Assembly: GCA_020284085.1 (NCBI GenBank)
Contig: JACEVL010000464.1
Coordinates: 22,501-86,500 of the forward strand
DNA length: 64,000 bases
Direction of reading: 5' to 3'
From: Aporrectodea caliginosa
Lineage: Eukaryota; Annelida; Clitellata; Crassiclitellata; Lumbricidae
The translations under genes and the position numbers were made by a program. Below, one piece after another: positions 44,900 to 55,861 of the stretch (within the stretch, counting starts at the first letter, position 1; every line of letters starts with the position of its first letter). Below the pieces are notes generated by a model. That model was given only the letters and a program-made list of their open reading frames with translations. It was not told where the DNA came from and did no database searches.

Positions 44900-46805
44900 C
44901 TGCTGTCATTAAGTATTGATTGAGTAACTAACATGTATTGTGTAATAATAAAAAGGAGAGCCACAGTTAGTATAAGTTATTGGCTTTTCTTGGCTTCTGT
45001 TGCACACAACCTTTTAATAATATCTGATTGCAGCTGCAACAGGTCTACTTGTTTTGTGCAATACACAACACTTGATATTGATGAAGGTTAGAAACGGAAA
45101 CAAAACAGTCGGGAAATTTCGAAAGTGAGAAAATAACAAAGTCGTGGAAGCGAAGTAGGCCCCATGACGCTCTTCTAAAAATATAGAAAAAAGCAGGAAA
45201 ACCTGCCGAAAAGTCGTATTCCTAAAAAATTAGTTAATGAGGCCTAAATGTTTGCGACATGAAACTTTCAACTATACAAGCGAATTTTTTAGCCACCACG
45301 TTGACCCAAATCTTAAAAACTAACATTATTCCCTTTTTTCCTTATAGTAGGGCCTACTCTTTGTGTCTGTAAGTTGTGAAGTGGTGTGTCTTCCTGCTTG
45401 ATAATTAAACGAATAATTATATCATCATTTAAATATTGGTGTCAAGCGCTTATAAAACGGTCTTAGAAACAATGACGAATTTATGGCATGATTGAAAGCT
45501 TTGATGGGTTACAAACGTCGTCTGCAGTATTTCACCACGGCCTTAAAACTCTGCTACGGAAAATATTGCACCACCACCTTGTAGACATATTTAAATCACC
45601 TCAGGATGAGCTACATATCAATAATTATATTTAAAGTATGTGTCTGTCGCCCTTTAGCCTCTATAACAGCTCCTGGATCTGCCAGAACTGTCGTAATGGC
45701 TAACAGTCTATTAGTTATAGAGCGAGAAACGTGTACCTTAATGCATAGGATTAGTATTTTATGCCTTACCAATCACCAAAACTGCGACTAGCACAGCAAC
45801 ATGGAGCTTCATATTCAGTAATCTTCAGAAACGCCTTTCGTGGATCTCGGCCAACGTAGAACTTCCGTTATGAAAGCGACTGCTGATTACTAACACAATA
45901 ACTTGCTTGGTGCTCTTAGGAACCAAATGGAAGCTTTTTATAGCGGTTCAGTTGCGTGTCTAGGCCCGGCTTAAACGGTTTAGGCTGTTTAGGCTATCAA
46001 ATCAAAGTTATAGTCGTCGTCATACTTTGCACACTGAAACTAATGTCTACAGATAGCAGGAAAATCTGTGTGGCTTGATTACACACTGATGTTTAGCATC
46101 TGTTAATGAAATTTTCCTTGGCTGAAATTCATAAAATATTTGGTAAGTTTGCAATTAAATATTTATTTGGAGCCATTTAGGCCATACGTGGTTCCCATAT
46201 GGGAAGACAAGCTTTACATTGCTCGAGCCACATAATGGTGTGCTGGTGGGGTAATAGATTAGCCAAGAAAGCCACGCTATACTGCCAAATTGCAGTCTAC
46301 AGTGTGTATGACTGTATGTTCCTTAGGCCTACCATCTTAAGAGTGTCTGATACTGACGGATATTAGTCGTAGAAGTTTAAGCCACCCGATTAGGAATTTG
46401 AATTCGAATACAAAAGCCAAATAACAGATGGATGTCAAAAACTTCATTGTAAATCGTTTTCCACCGTAGAGCCTACGTATTTGTTTTAAGAATTAATATT
46501 GAATTCTATGCAATTTAGCAATCTAGGCCTATTTATAGCCCTACGCCATTGTCAATTGTCAGACAGAAATATCAAAGCAGTCGATTAATAAGACCAAAAA
46601 ATATAGTCACTGGTCAGGAACGTCTTATGGCAAACATATGGAACCATAATTATGGTAAAATTGCCGATATGGCCTCTAAATGACATACACATAAAACAAC
46701 CATAAAATTCTGTATTATAAATTCATAAATAAAATGTACAAGAAATACGTCGGGGTATCAGGTTTCATGAATTTAGATGCCACTGCTGCTGCAGAAGGAA
46801 TACAA
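44900..46805. other. 1.9 kb without recognisable features
   Basis: This is A/T-rich DNA with short frames only, and I saw no match to repeats elsewhere in the window. It could be ordinary intergenic or intronic sequence. Confidence 0.5.
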
Positions 46806-46809
46806 CTCA

Positions 46810-46811
<2 letters not shown>

Positions 46812-46875
<64 letters not shown>
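46812..46875. repeat. (ATT)n microsatellite
   Basis: About 63 bases of ATT ending in ATAACAAA, immediately before the 150-bp tandem repeat. No LINE or SINE body is recognisable beside it. Confidence 0.95.
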
Positions 46876-46876
<1 letters not shown>

Positions 46877-46879
46877 ACA

Positions 46880-47740
46880 AATAGAGTGTCAAATTAAATA
46901 GATTCAAGGTCACCGAATCGATTTCTTGTAGTGCCAATAGTGTGCGAGTGTTACCTTCCAAGATGGCGGCCAATATGGCCGCCATAACACTAAAATGCAT
47001 ATCTCAGCTCATAGGCAAGCTACAGTAACAATTGAAGCGTCGAATTTAATATTTTAAGGTCAGTCAATCGATTTTTCATAGTAGTAATAGTGTGGGAATG
47101 CTACTATCCAAGATAGCGGACAAGATGGCCGCCAAAACACAAAAATTTGTATATCTCAGATCAAAATAAGCTACAATAACAAATGAAGTATCAAATTTAA
47201 TAGTTTCAAGATCAAGAAATCGATTTCTCGTAGTTGCAATAGTGTTAGACTGATACTATCCAAAATGGCCGCCAATATGGCCGCCAAAATAAAATATTTA
47301 TGTGTCACGTCATAGGTAAGCTACCGTAAGAAATAAAGTGTCAAATTTAGTATATTCAAAATCAAGGAATTGACTTATCGTAGTGGCAATAGTGTGTGAG
47401 TGTTTCTTTCCAAGATGGCGGCCAATATGGCCGCCAAAACACAAATAAAAATATCTTAGCTGATAGGTAAGCTACGATAGCAAATGAAGTGTCAAATTTT
47501 ATAATTTCAAGGTCAAACAGTCGTTTTTTCCCAGCAGCAAAAGTGTCGGGATGATACTATCCAAGATGGCGACCAATGTGGCTGCAGAAACAAAACATGC
47601 ATATTTCAGCTTTAAGTTTAGCTAAAATAACAAAAGAAGTGTCAAATTTAATACATTCAAGATCAACGTATCGATTTCTCGTAGTGGCAATAGTATGGGA
47701 GCGTTACTATCCAAGATGGCGTCCATTATGGGAACAGGTC
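46880..47740. repeat. ~150-bp tandem repeat, six units, with CCAAGATGGCGGCC palindrome
   Basis: The core recurs at 46958, 47108, 47261, 47410, 47559 and 47711, spaced 148-153 bases. The best core, CCAAGATGGCGGCCAATATG followed by GCCGCC, contains GGCGGCC and GGCCGCC as perfect inverted arms around AATAT. AAGATGGCGGC is the known binding consensus of YY1. The rest of each unit (GTCAAATTTAATA..TTCAAG, ATCGATTTCTCGTAGT) is A/T-rich and diverged by roughly 20%. Confidence 0.92.
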
Positions 47741-47746
47741 GATAGT

Positions 47747-47935
47747 CCGAAGGTTCGATAATCCGAAGGTTCGATAATCCGAAGGTTCGATAGTCCGAAG
47801 GTTCGATAGTCCGAAGATTTCATGGTAAAACATATAGGCTATGTAGAAATATATGTTTATGGGTAATCCGTATTTTACGTTGATAAATTCCTTGTCCGAA
47901 GGTTCGATAGTCCCGAAGGTTCGATAGTCCGAAAG
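47747..47935. repeat. 16-bp GGTTCGATAGTCCGAA tandem repeat, two blocks
   Basis: Five units at 47747-47815 and about three at 47893-47935 are separated by unrelated sequence. Both blocks are followed by the same words, TTTCATGGTAAAACATATA and GTGTCATGGTAAAACATATA, so the whole ~120-bp piece is itself duplicated. Confidence 0.9.
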
Positions 47936-48054
47936 TGTCATGGTAAAACATATATGTATATGTACATATATATATATATATATGTATATGTACATTATAT
48001 GTATATATAAGCATGTTTGTATAGGCCTACATATGTATTTATATCTATATACAT
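47936..48054. repeat. TA/TATG-rich simple sequence
   Basis: ATATATGTATATG-type low-complexity DNA. Confidence 0.85.
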
Positions 48055-48256
48055 GCCCGATAGCGCATTGGATAACATCTGGCACAGAGAGCGAGAGGTA
48101 CCGAGTTCGAGCCCCCGTTGGGCGGATATGCTTTGTAGGCTGCTATTAGGCCGTTGTATTGCAAGCTGTCTGTTCTGTTAGTAGTTAAGATTTCAATTGC
48201 ATAACATGTAAATGTACAGCACAGTGCGTTTGTCAGGCGCTTGATTAAAGAAAAGA

Positions 48257-48318
<62 letters not shown>
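48055..48318 (+). mobile_element. tRNA-derived SINE, copy 1
   Basis: The head reads GCCCGATAGCGCATTGGATA with an A-box-like region and a B box GAGTTCGAGCCCCCG, closing GTTGGGC (a tRNA-like 7-base end pairing with GCCCGAT by wobble). The ~130-base body contains AGGCTGCTATTAGGCCGTTG, CTGTCTGTTCTGTTAGTAGT and ATGTAAATGTACAGCACAGT, and ends GATTAAAGAAAAGATATTAT. The tail is (ATT)n (48256-48318). Pol III internal promoter boxes plus a repeat tail are the definition of a SINE. Its tail repeat matches the TAA tails of the LINEs in this window, which may supply its machinery. Confidence 0.85.
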
Positions 48319-48326
<8 letters not shown>

Positions 48327-48422
48327 TTATATATGCATAGTATATTATATATGATATATATAATTATGTGTGCATATGTATATATAATATATATGTATAT
48401 ATATGTATATATATATATGTAT
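48316..48422. repeat. (TA)n tract before transposon copy c
   Basis: TATATATA and TATGTATA simple sequence, as beside copies a and b. Confidence 0.9.
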
Positions 48423-50438
48423 TAGGGTGTGTTTAAAAATTGAAGTTTCAAAATTAATATCGGCCTTGTTGTTTTTGTGTTCCACCTTGAGAAAAATTGT
48501 CATTTGCCAAATTAGACAAAAATCGGAATAGATTTAGAACTGGCGCAAAGCCCCGGAAGATTTATCACTTAGAAAACAATGTAATACGTTGTCATTTTCA
48601 AAGATCCAAACAACTTTTAACACTTAAACATAAAATATAAGGCAAACGCAAAAGAAGAACCGTCAGTTATTTGTCATTTCTTTATTCCCTTTAGTGCTTT
48701 TGGGAACTTGTTTCGATGGTACTCCACCATTTGCAGAACAAACTGTTTTTCTTCCTCATTTCGGACCAGGGCTTCATTGAAGGACTGCATGAGAGCCACT
48801 CCTTTCTCCGCCAAATCGTTCGTCACTTTTAGGGCGAATATGATATTTTTTGCCTCACAGTATGATTGTTCTGACTCCCGTTGCTGCGGGTATCGATCAA
48901 GAAAAGAGTCATCCAATCCGAGGATCTTTAATATTTTGGTGGTAGAAGTGGTGAAGAAATCGTTAAGTGCTTTTGTAGGTGGATTAATTATGTATTGGAG
49001 GAAGTCTCTTTGGAGGTTCATCGGATCCCTGATTGTTTCGCATGCTGTAGACCATGCGTTGTTTTTCGTCGAAGGTGACTGAATCATCAAAAAGGCTGAG
49101 GCCTCCAACAGATACCAAAGGTGTCGGGAAAAAGGTGTTAGGGCTACCTGTGAGACTTCTTGTCAGGGTACGTATGGATTGCCTTCAGGAATTGAAGATC
49201 GTTCCGTGGGGCTTCAGCGGGTGGCGTACAGGTGAACCAGTAGGCTACTTCACGTAAGTTGTTGTCACAAAAAGGACACTCGAAGTAAATGATTCCACAC
49301 CTTTTGAGAGTAGGATTGTCGAGATGCCCTCTCTGAGCTCTGGCGTTGTTGAATGGGAAACTGATCCCTGAAAAGCCACATCTTGATCGCATAGATCGCA
49401 CGTGCCATCCAACGCGCGCGGTGAAATGCCCCTGGGTACCTGAACTTTATTCCTTTCGGTGGAATTCCTCCTAGAAAAATGACTGTTAGTTCTAGTAGCT
49501 CTTTGTAGTCGCCTCTGTGGTTTTCGGTACTCAGTTGCTGCAATGCGAAGGTGATCACATCGTCTCGAATTTCTGTGACGCGATGTGCTGCATCTTTATC
49601 ATCCATTGCTGTGCGATACTTGGCCTGATCGATTTGCGGCCAGAAGTCACGGAAATGACTGAATAGTTACAATTTTGGAGACCTTGCAGAATCATGCAGT
49701 GAAAACACCTTTTCTAAAACAATTTCAGACACATGATGTCGACAGGCAAGGCTCAAGAGGTCCTTTCCTAATTCCGCTTCCAGCTTGATGCACACGCCGC
49801 CCTTGCAACCCGTGTTAGGCCTACTCGCCGTTGTGTCGAAACACATGGCCATGATTCTGTCTTCAATCCCCAACTTCTTATCTCAGCCAAACATGCATCT
49901 GACATGACTGCAGCTGTCCTGGATTTGAGTTTGGGGATGGCCAATAGCTTGAATTGGTCACATACCAAGATACCATTATTGTTAATAATATTATAATCGA
50001 CTGCTTGATGCTAGATGCTTGAGCTGAGAGTCGTCTCGTTAGCAAAGAGTTTATAAATAGATGGCTAGTGTTATACCTTATTTACATTTATTTAACTGTC
50101 AAACGTCAACTCGATAGAAAGCACAGCTACCCGCCATTTGCAACACGAGATCAGTGACATAGACACCGTGAGGTCAGTGACGTCATTATCATGAATATGC
50201 ATTACCTGGGAGCCGGCAACTGAGAGGGGTCTAAGGATAGCATGCATTGAAATTGTGGATGCCTGTTACAGTATGCCACCTGTGTCCAATTTCGGTTGCC
50301 TTGCGCCAGTCCTAAATGTTCAGGTATCAAGATATAATTTCGGATATGGAGTTAATATATGAATTGGCATGATAATTCGACCAGGCCGGCAAAATATCTT
50401 TGAGTTGAAAATATCACATGTACCTTAAAAACACCCTA
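48423..50438 (-). mobile_element. TAGRGTG-family DNA transposon, copy c (both ends)
   Basis: It starts TAGGGTGTGTTTAAAAATTG and ends with the inverted terminus CCTTAAAAACACCCTA. The terminal match is TAGGGTGT(G/T)TTTAA. At 2.0 kb, with a transposase remnant on the minus strand, it is the longest copy of this subfamily here. No target duplication could be recognised: the left flank is simple TA/TG sequence, the right flank CTCAAGG. Confidence 0.8.
48674..49970 (-). pseudogene. Transposase of the TAGRGTG family, copy c (most complete, frameshifted)
   Basis: Blocks in order on the minus strand: VCDQFKLLAIPKLKSRTAAV, MSDACLAEIRSWGL, EDRIMAMCFDTTASRPNTGC, LGKDLLSLACRHHVSEIVLE, VTEIRDDVITFALQQLSTEN, HRGDYKELLELTVIFLGGIP, PGAFHRARWMARAIYAIKMW, LFRDQF, NPPTKALNDFFTTSTTKILK, LGLDDSFLDRYPQQRESEQS, ALKVTNDLAEKGVALMQSFN, EALVRNEEEKQFVLQMVEYH, RNKFPKALKGIKK and a stop. 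Candidate catalytic positions are the Asp of CFDTT, possibly the Asp of DD in EIRDD, and the Glu of ND.AEKG; LACRHH recalls the CxxH insertion and RARWM the RW motif of hAT/P-type transposases. At least four frameshifts. I do not recognise the family by name. Confidence 0.72.
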
Positions 50439-50439
50439 C

Positions 50440-51394
50440 TCAAGGCGTAGAAATGTGCTGGCTTCCGGTCGGCCGCTCGAACGAAACAGCGTAACGTTAC
50501 AGAGGTTGAGACAGAGCACCAGAGCTTCACACATTTCTCTTCTATTACATTTTAAAACGATACAATAAATAGAATCTCAGTTCGTGTTTAGAGTCTTTAA
50601 TTTCTAAAAACCAGTTTATAGCAGAAAAATTATGCCCTACCTTATCTTTGATATAGGCGATCTATCAAATATCAACCCTTACTTGTGAGTATTATTGTTA
50701 CATTGTGTATAATTATTATGTCAAACCGTATTCGGAATTTAGCGTTAACTTTTTTAAACTGCTTCTTATTTTATTATATTCCAGAAAAAAGATGAATAGC
50801 ACACGTTTTCAAGAGAAACCAATGAAGCCAAGAAAAGGAATATTGAATTCAAAAGAATTCCCTGTCGGAATACCCTCATGGAGCCCATATAGGTCCCATA
50901 TTCAAATATCGGACCCGTACATATCCCATGTGTACGTCCCATCTAATACCCATGGAAATGCTTGCAGTGTTAAAGAACCTCTTATACAAATTGTTTAGCC
51001 TAAGTTTTCTTTGAATAGTTTATTCAAGTCTAAATTTGACAACAAGCAACATTTCTGCCTGAGTCTTACAAATTCATAATACCTGTCATAAATTATACAT
51101 ATAAAAATATAGATCCGCACCAAATAAAGATTAATAAGCCAAATTCTAATAGTCTGATATTAACTTAACGACAAAATTAATATTCTTCTTCATTATCTCT
51201 CACTTATAAATGAACCCTATTTACGTTATCTATAGTCTCACCGTTCTAAGTCCGATCTCCGTTTACCATATGCCTGTCCAGCTTTCTGTCGTTTTGAATT
51301 TCTACAGGAACAGAATCTTAATACGTGTAAGCCACTTGTCATCGTCATACTCTCAATTGAACGCCTTTAGTCGTAATAGTAATCGAGTATTTAT
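50440..51394. other. About 950 bases without recognised features
   Basis: A/T-rich, with a short plus-strand frame (50705-50998, KKMNSTRFQEKPMKPRKG) that shows no known domain, no clear start context and no matching copy. It is probably non-coding. Confidence 0.45.
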
Positions 51395-51697
51395 AAAGTG
51401 CCACATAAAATCAGAGGCGCTCCCAATCCCGGCCAGGTTCTTCACTGTCATAGTGAGGTTTTCAGGCGCTTGCGGAACTGATCATAAGAAAGGGAATAGA
51501 GATCGGCCCTAAGAGATTGAGGCAGCCGGTTCCAGATAGAGGGCCCACAATAGCTAAACTCCTAAACTGGGCCATAGAAGTACGCGTTCGAGAGACAACC
51601 AAGTGGCCACTGGGCGAGTACCGACCCGAGGCACGATTAGGCAGAGAATAAACGGGAGTACAATAGGCCCTGAGATAGAGTGCAGAGTGAGATAGAG
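51395..51697 (-). mobile_element. LINE C-terminus (3' part of a split copy)
   Basis: The minus strand reads SHSALYLRAYCTPVYSLPNR, ASGRYSPSGHLVVSRTRTSM, AQFRSLAIVGPLSGTGCLNL and a frame-shifted ending, matching the YL......R.S......V+RT....G+R+FS..GP..WN.LP block of L2/CR1 LINEs. The rest of the same LINE continues at 54516 on the other side of a 2.8-kb insertion. The two pieces are joined by the 8-bp duplication AGATAGAG. Confidence 0.8.
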
Positions 51698-52355
51698 TAG
51701 TCCCCGGCGCCGCCGCCATCCGCCGCCGCCGCCAGTCGCTAAGCCCTCAAGTCGAAGTCAGTCGCTAAGGCTATCGACTGGACCAATTCACCACCGCCGC
51801 CGCCGCTAAGCCCTCAAGTCGAAGTCAGTCGCTAAGCTATCGACTGCTATCGACTTTGTCCACTTAATATATCAGCAGTCATTTATTTACTACCTTACTG
51901 CCTACCTAGTACTACTTACTTACTTTACTAGATAAACACTAACTTCCAAGGAGTCCATATTTAGACTTACTATCAACCATCGAAGCCTAATATGTATACG
52001 TCGATGCTATCAACAGTCAGATTTTCTGTCACATTATCTCACGCGGCGCACTTCTTTAGTTGAAAAGACGCTGGTTTTAGTGTCTTTAAACACGGTACAA
52101 CTAAAGATGATAACGGAAAAATTGATAATTATGTTTGTGAAAGAGGAAATAGGCGTCCATTTGCCCTTTCGAGAGAAATCCGGTGTTTGGGTCGATTCTG
52201 GTAAACAGTGGTAAGTCTGGGTGAGACATACATGTACCTACAATAGGCGTACTAATATAGGCAGACTTGAATGAAGCATGCTTTAGTTTCTTATCTGATT
52301 TAAATGTAACGCGACAATGATTTGATAATTCTGCCTTGGTTGGTGTATAGGCCAC

Positions 52356-54230
52356 TAGGGTGATTCAAGTTCTGTAGGAAAAAAATTAAGGTAGACAATT
52401 GAGAGAGGCTCTTTACTTTTTGAGTTCCTTTTACCACATAGAGCAAAACTGTGAAATTTGGCTGAATTTGGTTTGTATTTAGGACTGCCTCAAGAAGCTC
52501 AAAGTTTTATTTTATAGATAAATTTTATTAAATTAATTGTTTTTATTGTCAAGCATTTTAAATTACTTACTTACCTATTTCTTAATAAAGAACTAAAAAA
52601 GAACATACAAAATTACTCCTCCGTCACTGCATGTCCGTGCCCTAGTGCCAGGCAGTGCCAGTCCCAAACCCGGATGAAGGAGGAGGGCGATGCTAATGAT
52701 CTTTGTTATCACACAGTGTCGTTATCTGCAACTACTTCTACTACTACAAATATTAAGCATAAGTAAAATGGTGGATTGTGCAAACAACCAAATTTGTTAC
52801 TTTATTATTATAATTTATTAAAAACAAAATACTGCAAACTACTTGAGAAATTCTTTTTAGTATTTTTTAATAAAGAAAATAATATTATGGTTTAAACCAG
52901 GTCAAAGACTTTCATTTTATCTTATTGGAGAACCTCAGGAAACATTTTGGGGTAGAGTATTACCTACAAGCTTAGGTAGTTTGAATATATTTTGATATGA
53001 CTGCTTCCAACATGGGTCGCCTCAATGGAGTTTGCGTTTTAATGGAAAAAACTTGAAAATAAATTTGCTATGGCTTGCTTATCACCATCATTTTCATTAA
53101 GTACTATGTGTAGCCTACACGTATTCAATGCAGCTTTTGGTCCAACATGAGATCCAGATGTATTACTTTTTAAAAGATTCCAACAATATTGACCCAGAAT
53201 TTACCAAGAAATGTACTGTTCTAATACAGACAATTGTCTAAATGAACAGTTAAAGACAATAAAGATGGAGATGATACAATTTATAATGGATATTCTACAC
53301 TAAAATTGAACTTGAAGCTCCTGAGGGAAGATTATAGAGAATTATTGGAGCTCGGTCTAATCTCTCTTACAGAGTTTCCACCACATGGAGCAAATTCTGA
53401 GTGCCAGATACATTCCATCTTGCACACTGGATGACTAAACTCATTTACATTTTACAGATTTTTTATTTCAAAGTAAATTCAAGCTAAGACAAATGAAGCC
53501 GCTGGTTGTTTGCAATTTGGATTTTTTATAACTTTAGTTTATGTGAAAGCATGGATCACATGTCCCAATGCATGTGATCTGCACTTGATATAAGATCTAA
53601 CAAAATATTCATCAACATCCAAAGTAATTTTGCAAACAGGATTGAAAGCAATTGGTCGTCACTTATGGCAAAGAAATGGCACCACTTGGTTTTTTCCAAA
53701 AACGCTTCCACAGAAACTAAACGTCTCATAGAGGGATTGCACTAGCATCAAACTTCAACTCAACCTTGAAGAAGCATGAAGATTAAAAACAATTTTTGTT
53801 CCAAATTATAGAAGACCATCGGAAACAATTTCCAAATTCAATCAAAAAACACTTTTACCTGAATGTAATGAATAGTGTTGTCTAGTAAATACAGTACAGA
53901 AATTGGGTACTTACATACTTTCTACCAATTTCATTTTAATTAATTAAAAACATATTGGGATTTAAAATAATTATACACAATAGCCTCTTAGGCAGTGCTA
54001 CATTGTTTTTAAGACTGCATTATTTAAATTTTCCAGTAAAATTGTTTGTTTACTAAAATTCAAATTTTCGACAAAACGAGTTAAAGTTAAATAATTTCAA
54101 GGTCGTTGAGGCAGTACTAAATATTATCCAATGTCATTAAGATTTTTCCCCTTTATTTTATTACCAAAAGGAACAGAAAAAAGCAAGAGCACCAAAAATT
54201 TAAGATTTTCAATTTTTGTGAATCACCCTA
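52356..54230 (+). mobile_element. TAGRGTG-family DNA transposon, copy d (9-bp target duplication)
   Basis: The exact 12-bp terminal inverted repeats TAGGGTGATTCA and TGAATCACCCTA are flanked by an exact 9-bp duplication ATAGGCCAC (52347-52355 and 54231-54239). This copy is nested in element e. At 1875 bp it is A/T-rich and the most decayed copy. Because the duplication is clear here, the family's target-site length can be put at about 9 bp. Confidence 0.9.
53330..53875 (+). pseudogene. Transposase remnant of copy d
   Basis: Recognisable pieces: REDYRELLELGLISLTEFPP (matches HRGDYKELLELTVIFLGGIP of copy c), HTGWMTKLIYILQIFYFK (matches ARWMARAIYAIKMWLFR), YVKAWITC, ALASNFNSTLKK and IIEDHRKQFPNSIKK (matches VEYHRNKFPKALKG). 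Their order is the same as in copy c, with many stops and frameshifts between. The CFDTT region was not recognisable. Confidence 0.65.
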
Positions 54231-54515
54231 ATAGGCCACTATTTGCTATTTATTTACCACCGCTTTATTTGGCCACAAACCATGACGTGCAGCGAAACGT
54301 GACTTTACAGTACGCCGTAAAATGCATTTTATTGTTAGGTAACTAATAGAGCCTACCTGTACCCGAGAAGTCGATATCAAGTCGTTAAGTCAGTCGATAA
54401 GCCTAAGAGACTTAGTCAGTCGATAAAGCAAGCGACTTGGTCAAGTCAGTCGCTAAGTCAGTCGCTAACTCTCCAAGTCAGTCGCTAACGCTTCTGTTAG
54501 CGACTCCGGGGACTA

Positions 54516-55690
54516 AGATAGAGTGCATCAAGACCTTTTCGCATGAGGGCCATATCTTGAATTGGATGCGCTGGCGGATGGGAACCAGTCAAGGGAGTGT
54601 CGGATAAAAGAAGAGATATGGGCGTAATTCGGAATATCTACCATGAGGCGGTCAGCAGAGTTAGCTTTAAGGGTGGCTTGAAGCTTAGGTGCATTTGTAG
54701 AGGAGACTCAGGAAAGGCCAAGGTAGATCGCATTCTGATAATCAAATTAATTCTGGCATAAATCAAAACATTGACCAAAGTCGTGATAGCATACAGAGGA
54801 AGAGATTGGTGGATGGCACGGAGTTGGCTTAAGTAGTAGAAATACGAGCGAGAGGCACTATTCACGTGATCAGATAGAGAGAGGACAGGATCGAAAATGA
54901 CACTCAGCATCAGTGGTGGCGAGCCCGAGCACGGCCACCGAGTCAAATGTACTGGGTATTGTCTTGGTTCAGACGAAGACGATTAGAAGATAGCCACGGA
55001 TCAAGAGCAATGTTCAGAGGTCTCTAGAATAAGTTCAACTGTAGTAGCGATTGTGACAGCAGTGCTATGAAGTTAGGCCTGCGTGTCATCAGCATATAAA
55101 TAAATTATTGGCGGAACAAGACACCAGAGGACCATGAACCCTCGCCAGATCCGAAGTGTAGATTAACAGAAGGGGAGCAAGGACAGATCCCAGAGGTAAA
55201 CCATAAGAGGTGTGGACCCAGAGAGAACGGGTCGGGTCAAAGACTACCGAAACAGAACGATCCGCATGGAATTAGTGGAACCAGCGAAAAGCAAAGTCAG
55301 CAATCCCAAAAGATTTAGACAGCCGGTCAAAGAAGTTGGTGTGTTCGACAGTGTCGAAAATAGGCGTCAATGTCATAGAGGAAGAGGAAATGTTATGACC
55401 ACGGTCCACGGCGTGAAATACATCTGTCCGAAGACTCACCATAAAAGATTTTCTTGAGTGGAATTTCCTAAATACGGACTGAAGAGGAGGATTAGGAAGT
55501 GAGATACAAGGTAATGGACAAATTGATCAGATACACATTTCTCAAAAAGCTTCGAGAGGAAAGAGAGGTTTGAGATGGGATGGCAATTTGAATGGGATCC
55601 AAGGTCTAGGCCTTGGCGCATGATGGAAGGAAAATCCACAGTCATTTTATGCAATGCCGGGACATAATCCTGGGCCAGTGAAGAGCTACA
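54516..55690 (-). mobile_element. LINE reverse-transcriptase region (5' part of the split copy)
   Basis: Minus-strand blocks: PISNLSFLSKLFEKCVSDQF (about 55570), SVVFDPTRSLW and GLPLGSVLAPLLLIYTSDLA (RT motif B, degenerate; about 55190), SANNLFICR in place of the YADD motif, VIFDPVLSLSDHVNSASRSY (about 54890), FYYLSQLRAIHQSLPLYAIT, TLVNVLIYARIN and a decayed C-terminal approach. YADD is replaced by SANN, and stops are frequent. With 51395-51697 it makes one L2/CR1-type LINE. Confidence 0.82.
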
Positions 55691-55861
55691 TAGTGCTGGT
55701 TTGTTTAATTAGTCGTGATGGGCACCGACGAGATTCAATGATTAGCCTACTTACCTAACGATTACCTAGGCTATAATAATAATAGACGTTGCATAGGCAA
55801 TGACTTGACTCAACTACTCTAATTACTCCTATAGCGCCGTTGTCATAGTGCATAATTTCAG

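Larger units (their letters stand above)
51698..54515. mobile_element. TIR element e (TAGTCCCCGG ends, 8-bp target duplication) containing copy d
   Basis: The ends TAGTCCCCGG and CCGGGGACTA are perfect inverted repeats, flanked by exact AGATAGAG duplications (51690-51697 and 54516-54523). Subterminal regions are crowded with AGTC(A)GTCGCTAAG phrases (eight or more), including a hairpin AGTCGCTAAC..GTTAGCGACT just inside the right end. Without the nested copy d it is about 940 bp. Its own coding remnant, if any, is a minus-strand frame at 52101-52355 (HCRVTFKSDKKLKHASFKSA) that I cannot identify. Confidence 0.9.

Noticed and set aside
44689..44964. Poly-serine protein
   Set aside because: (CTG)n(CTA)n microsatellite.
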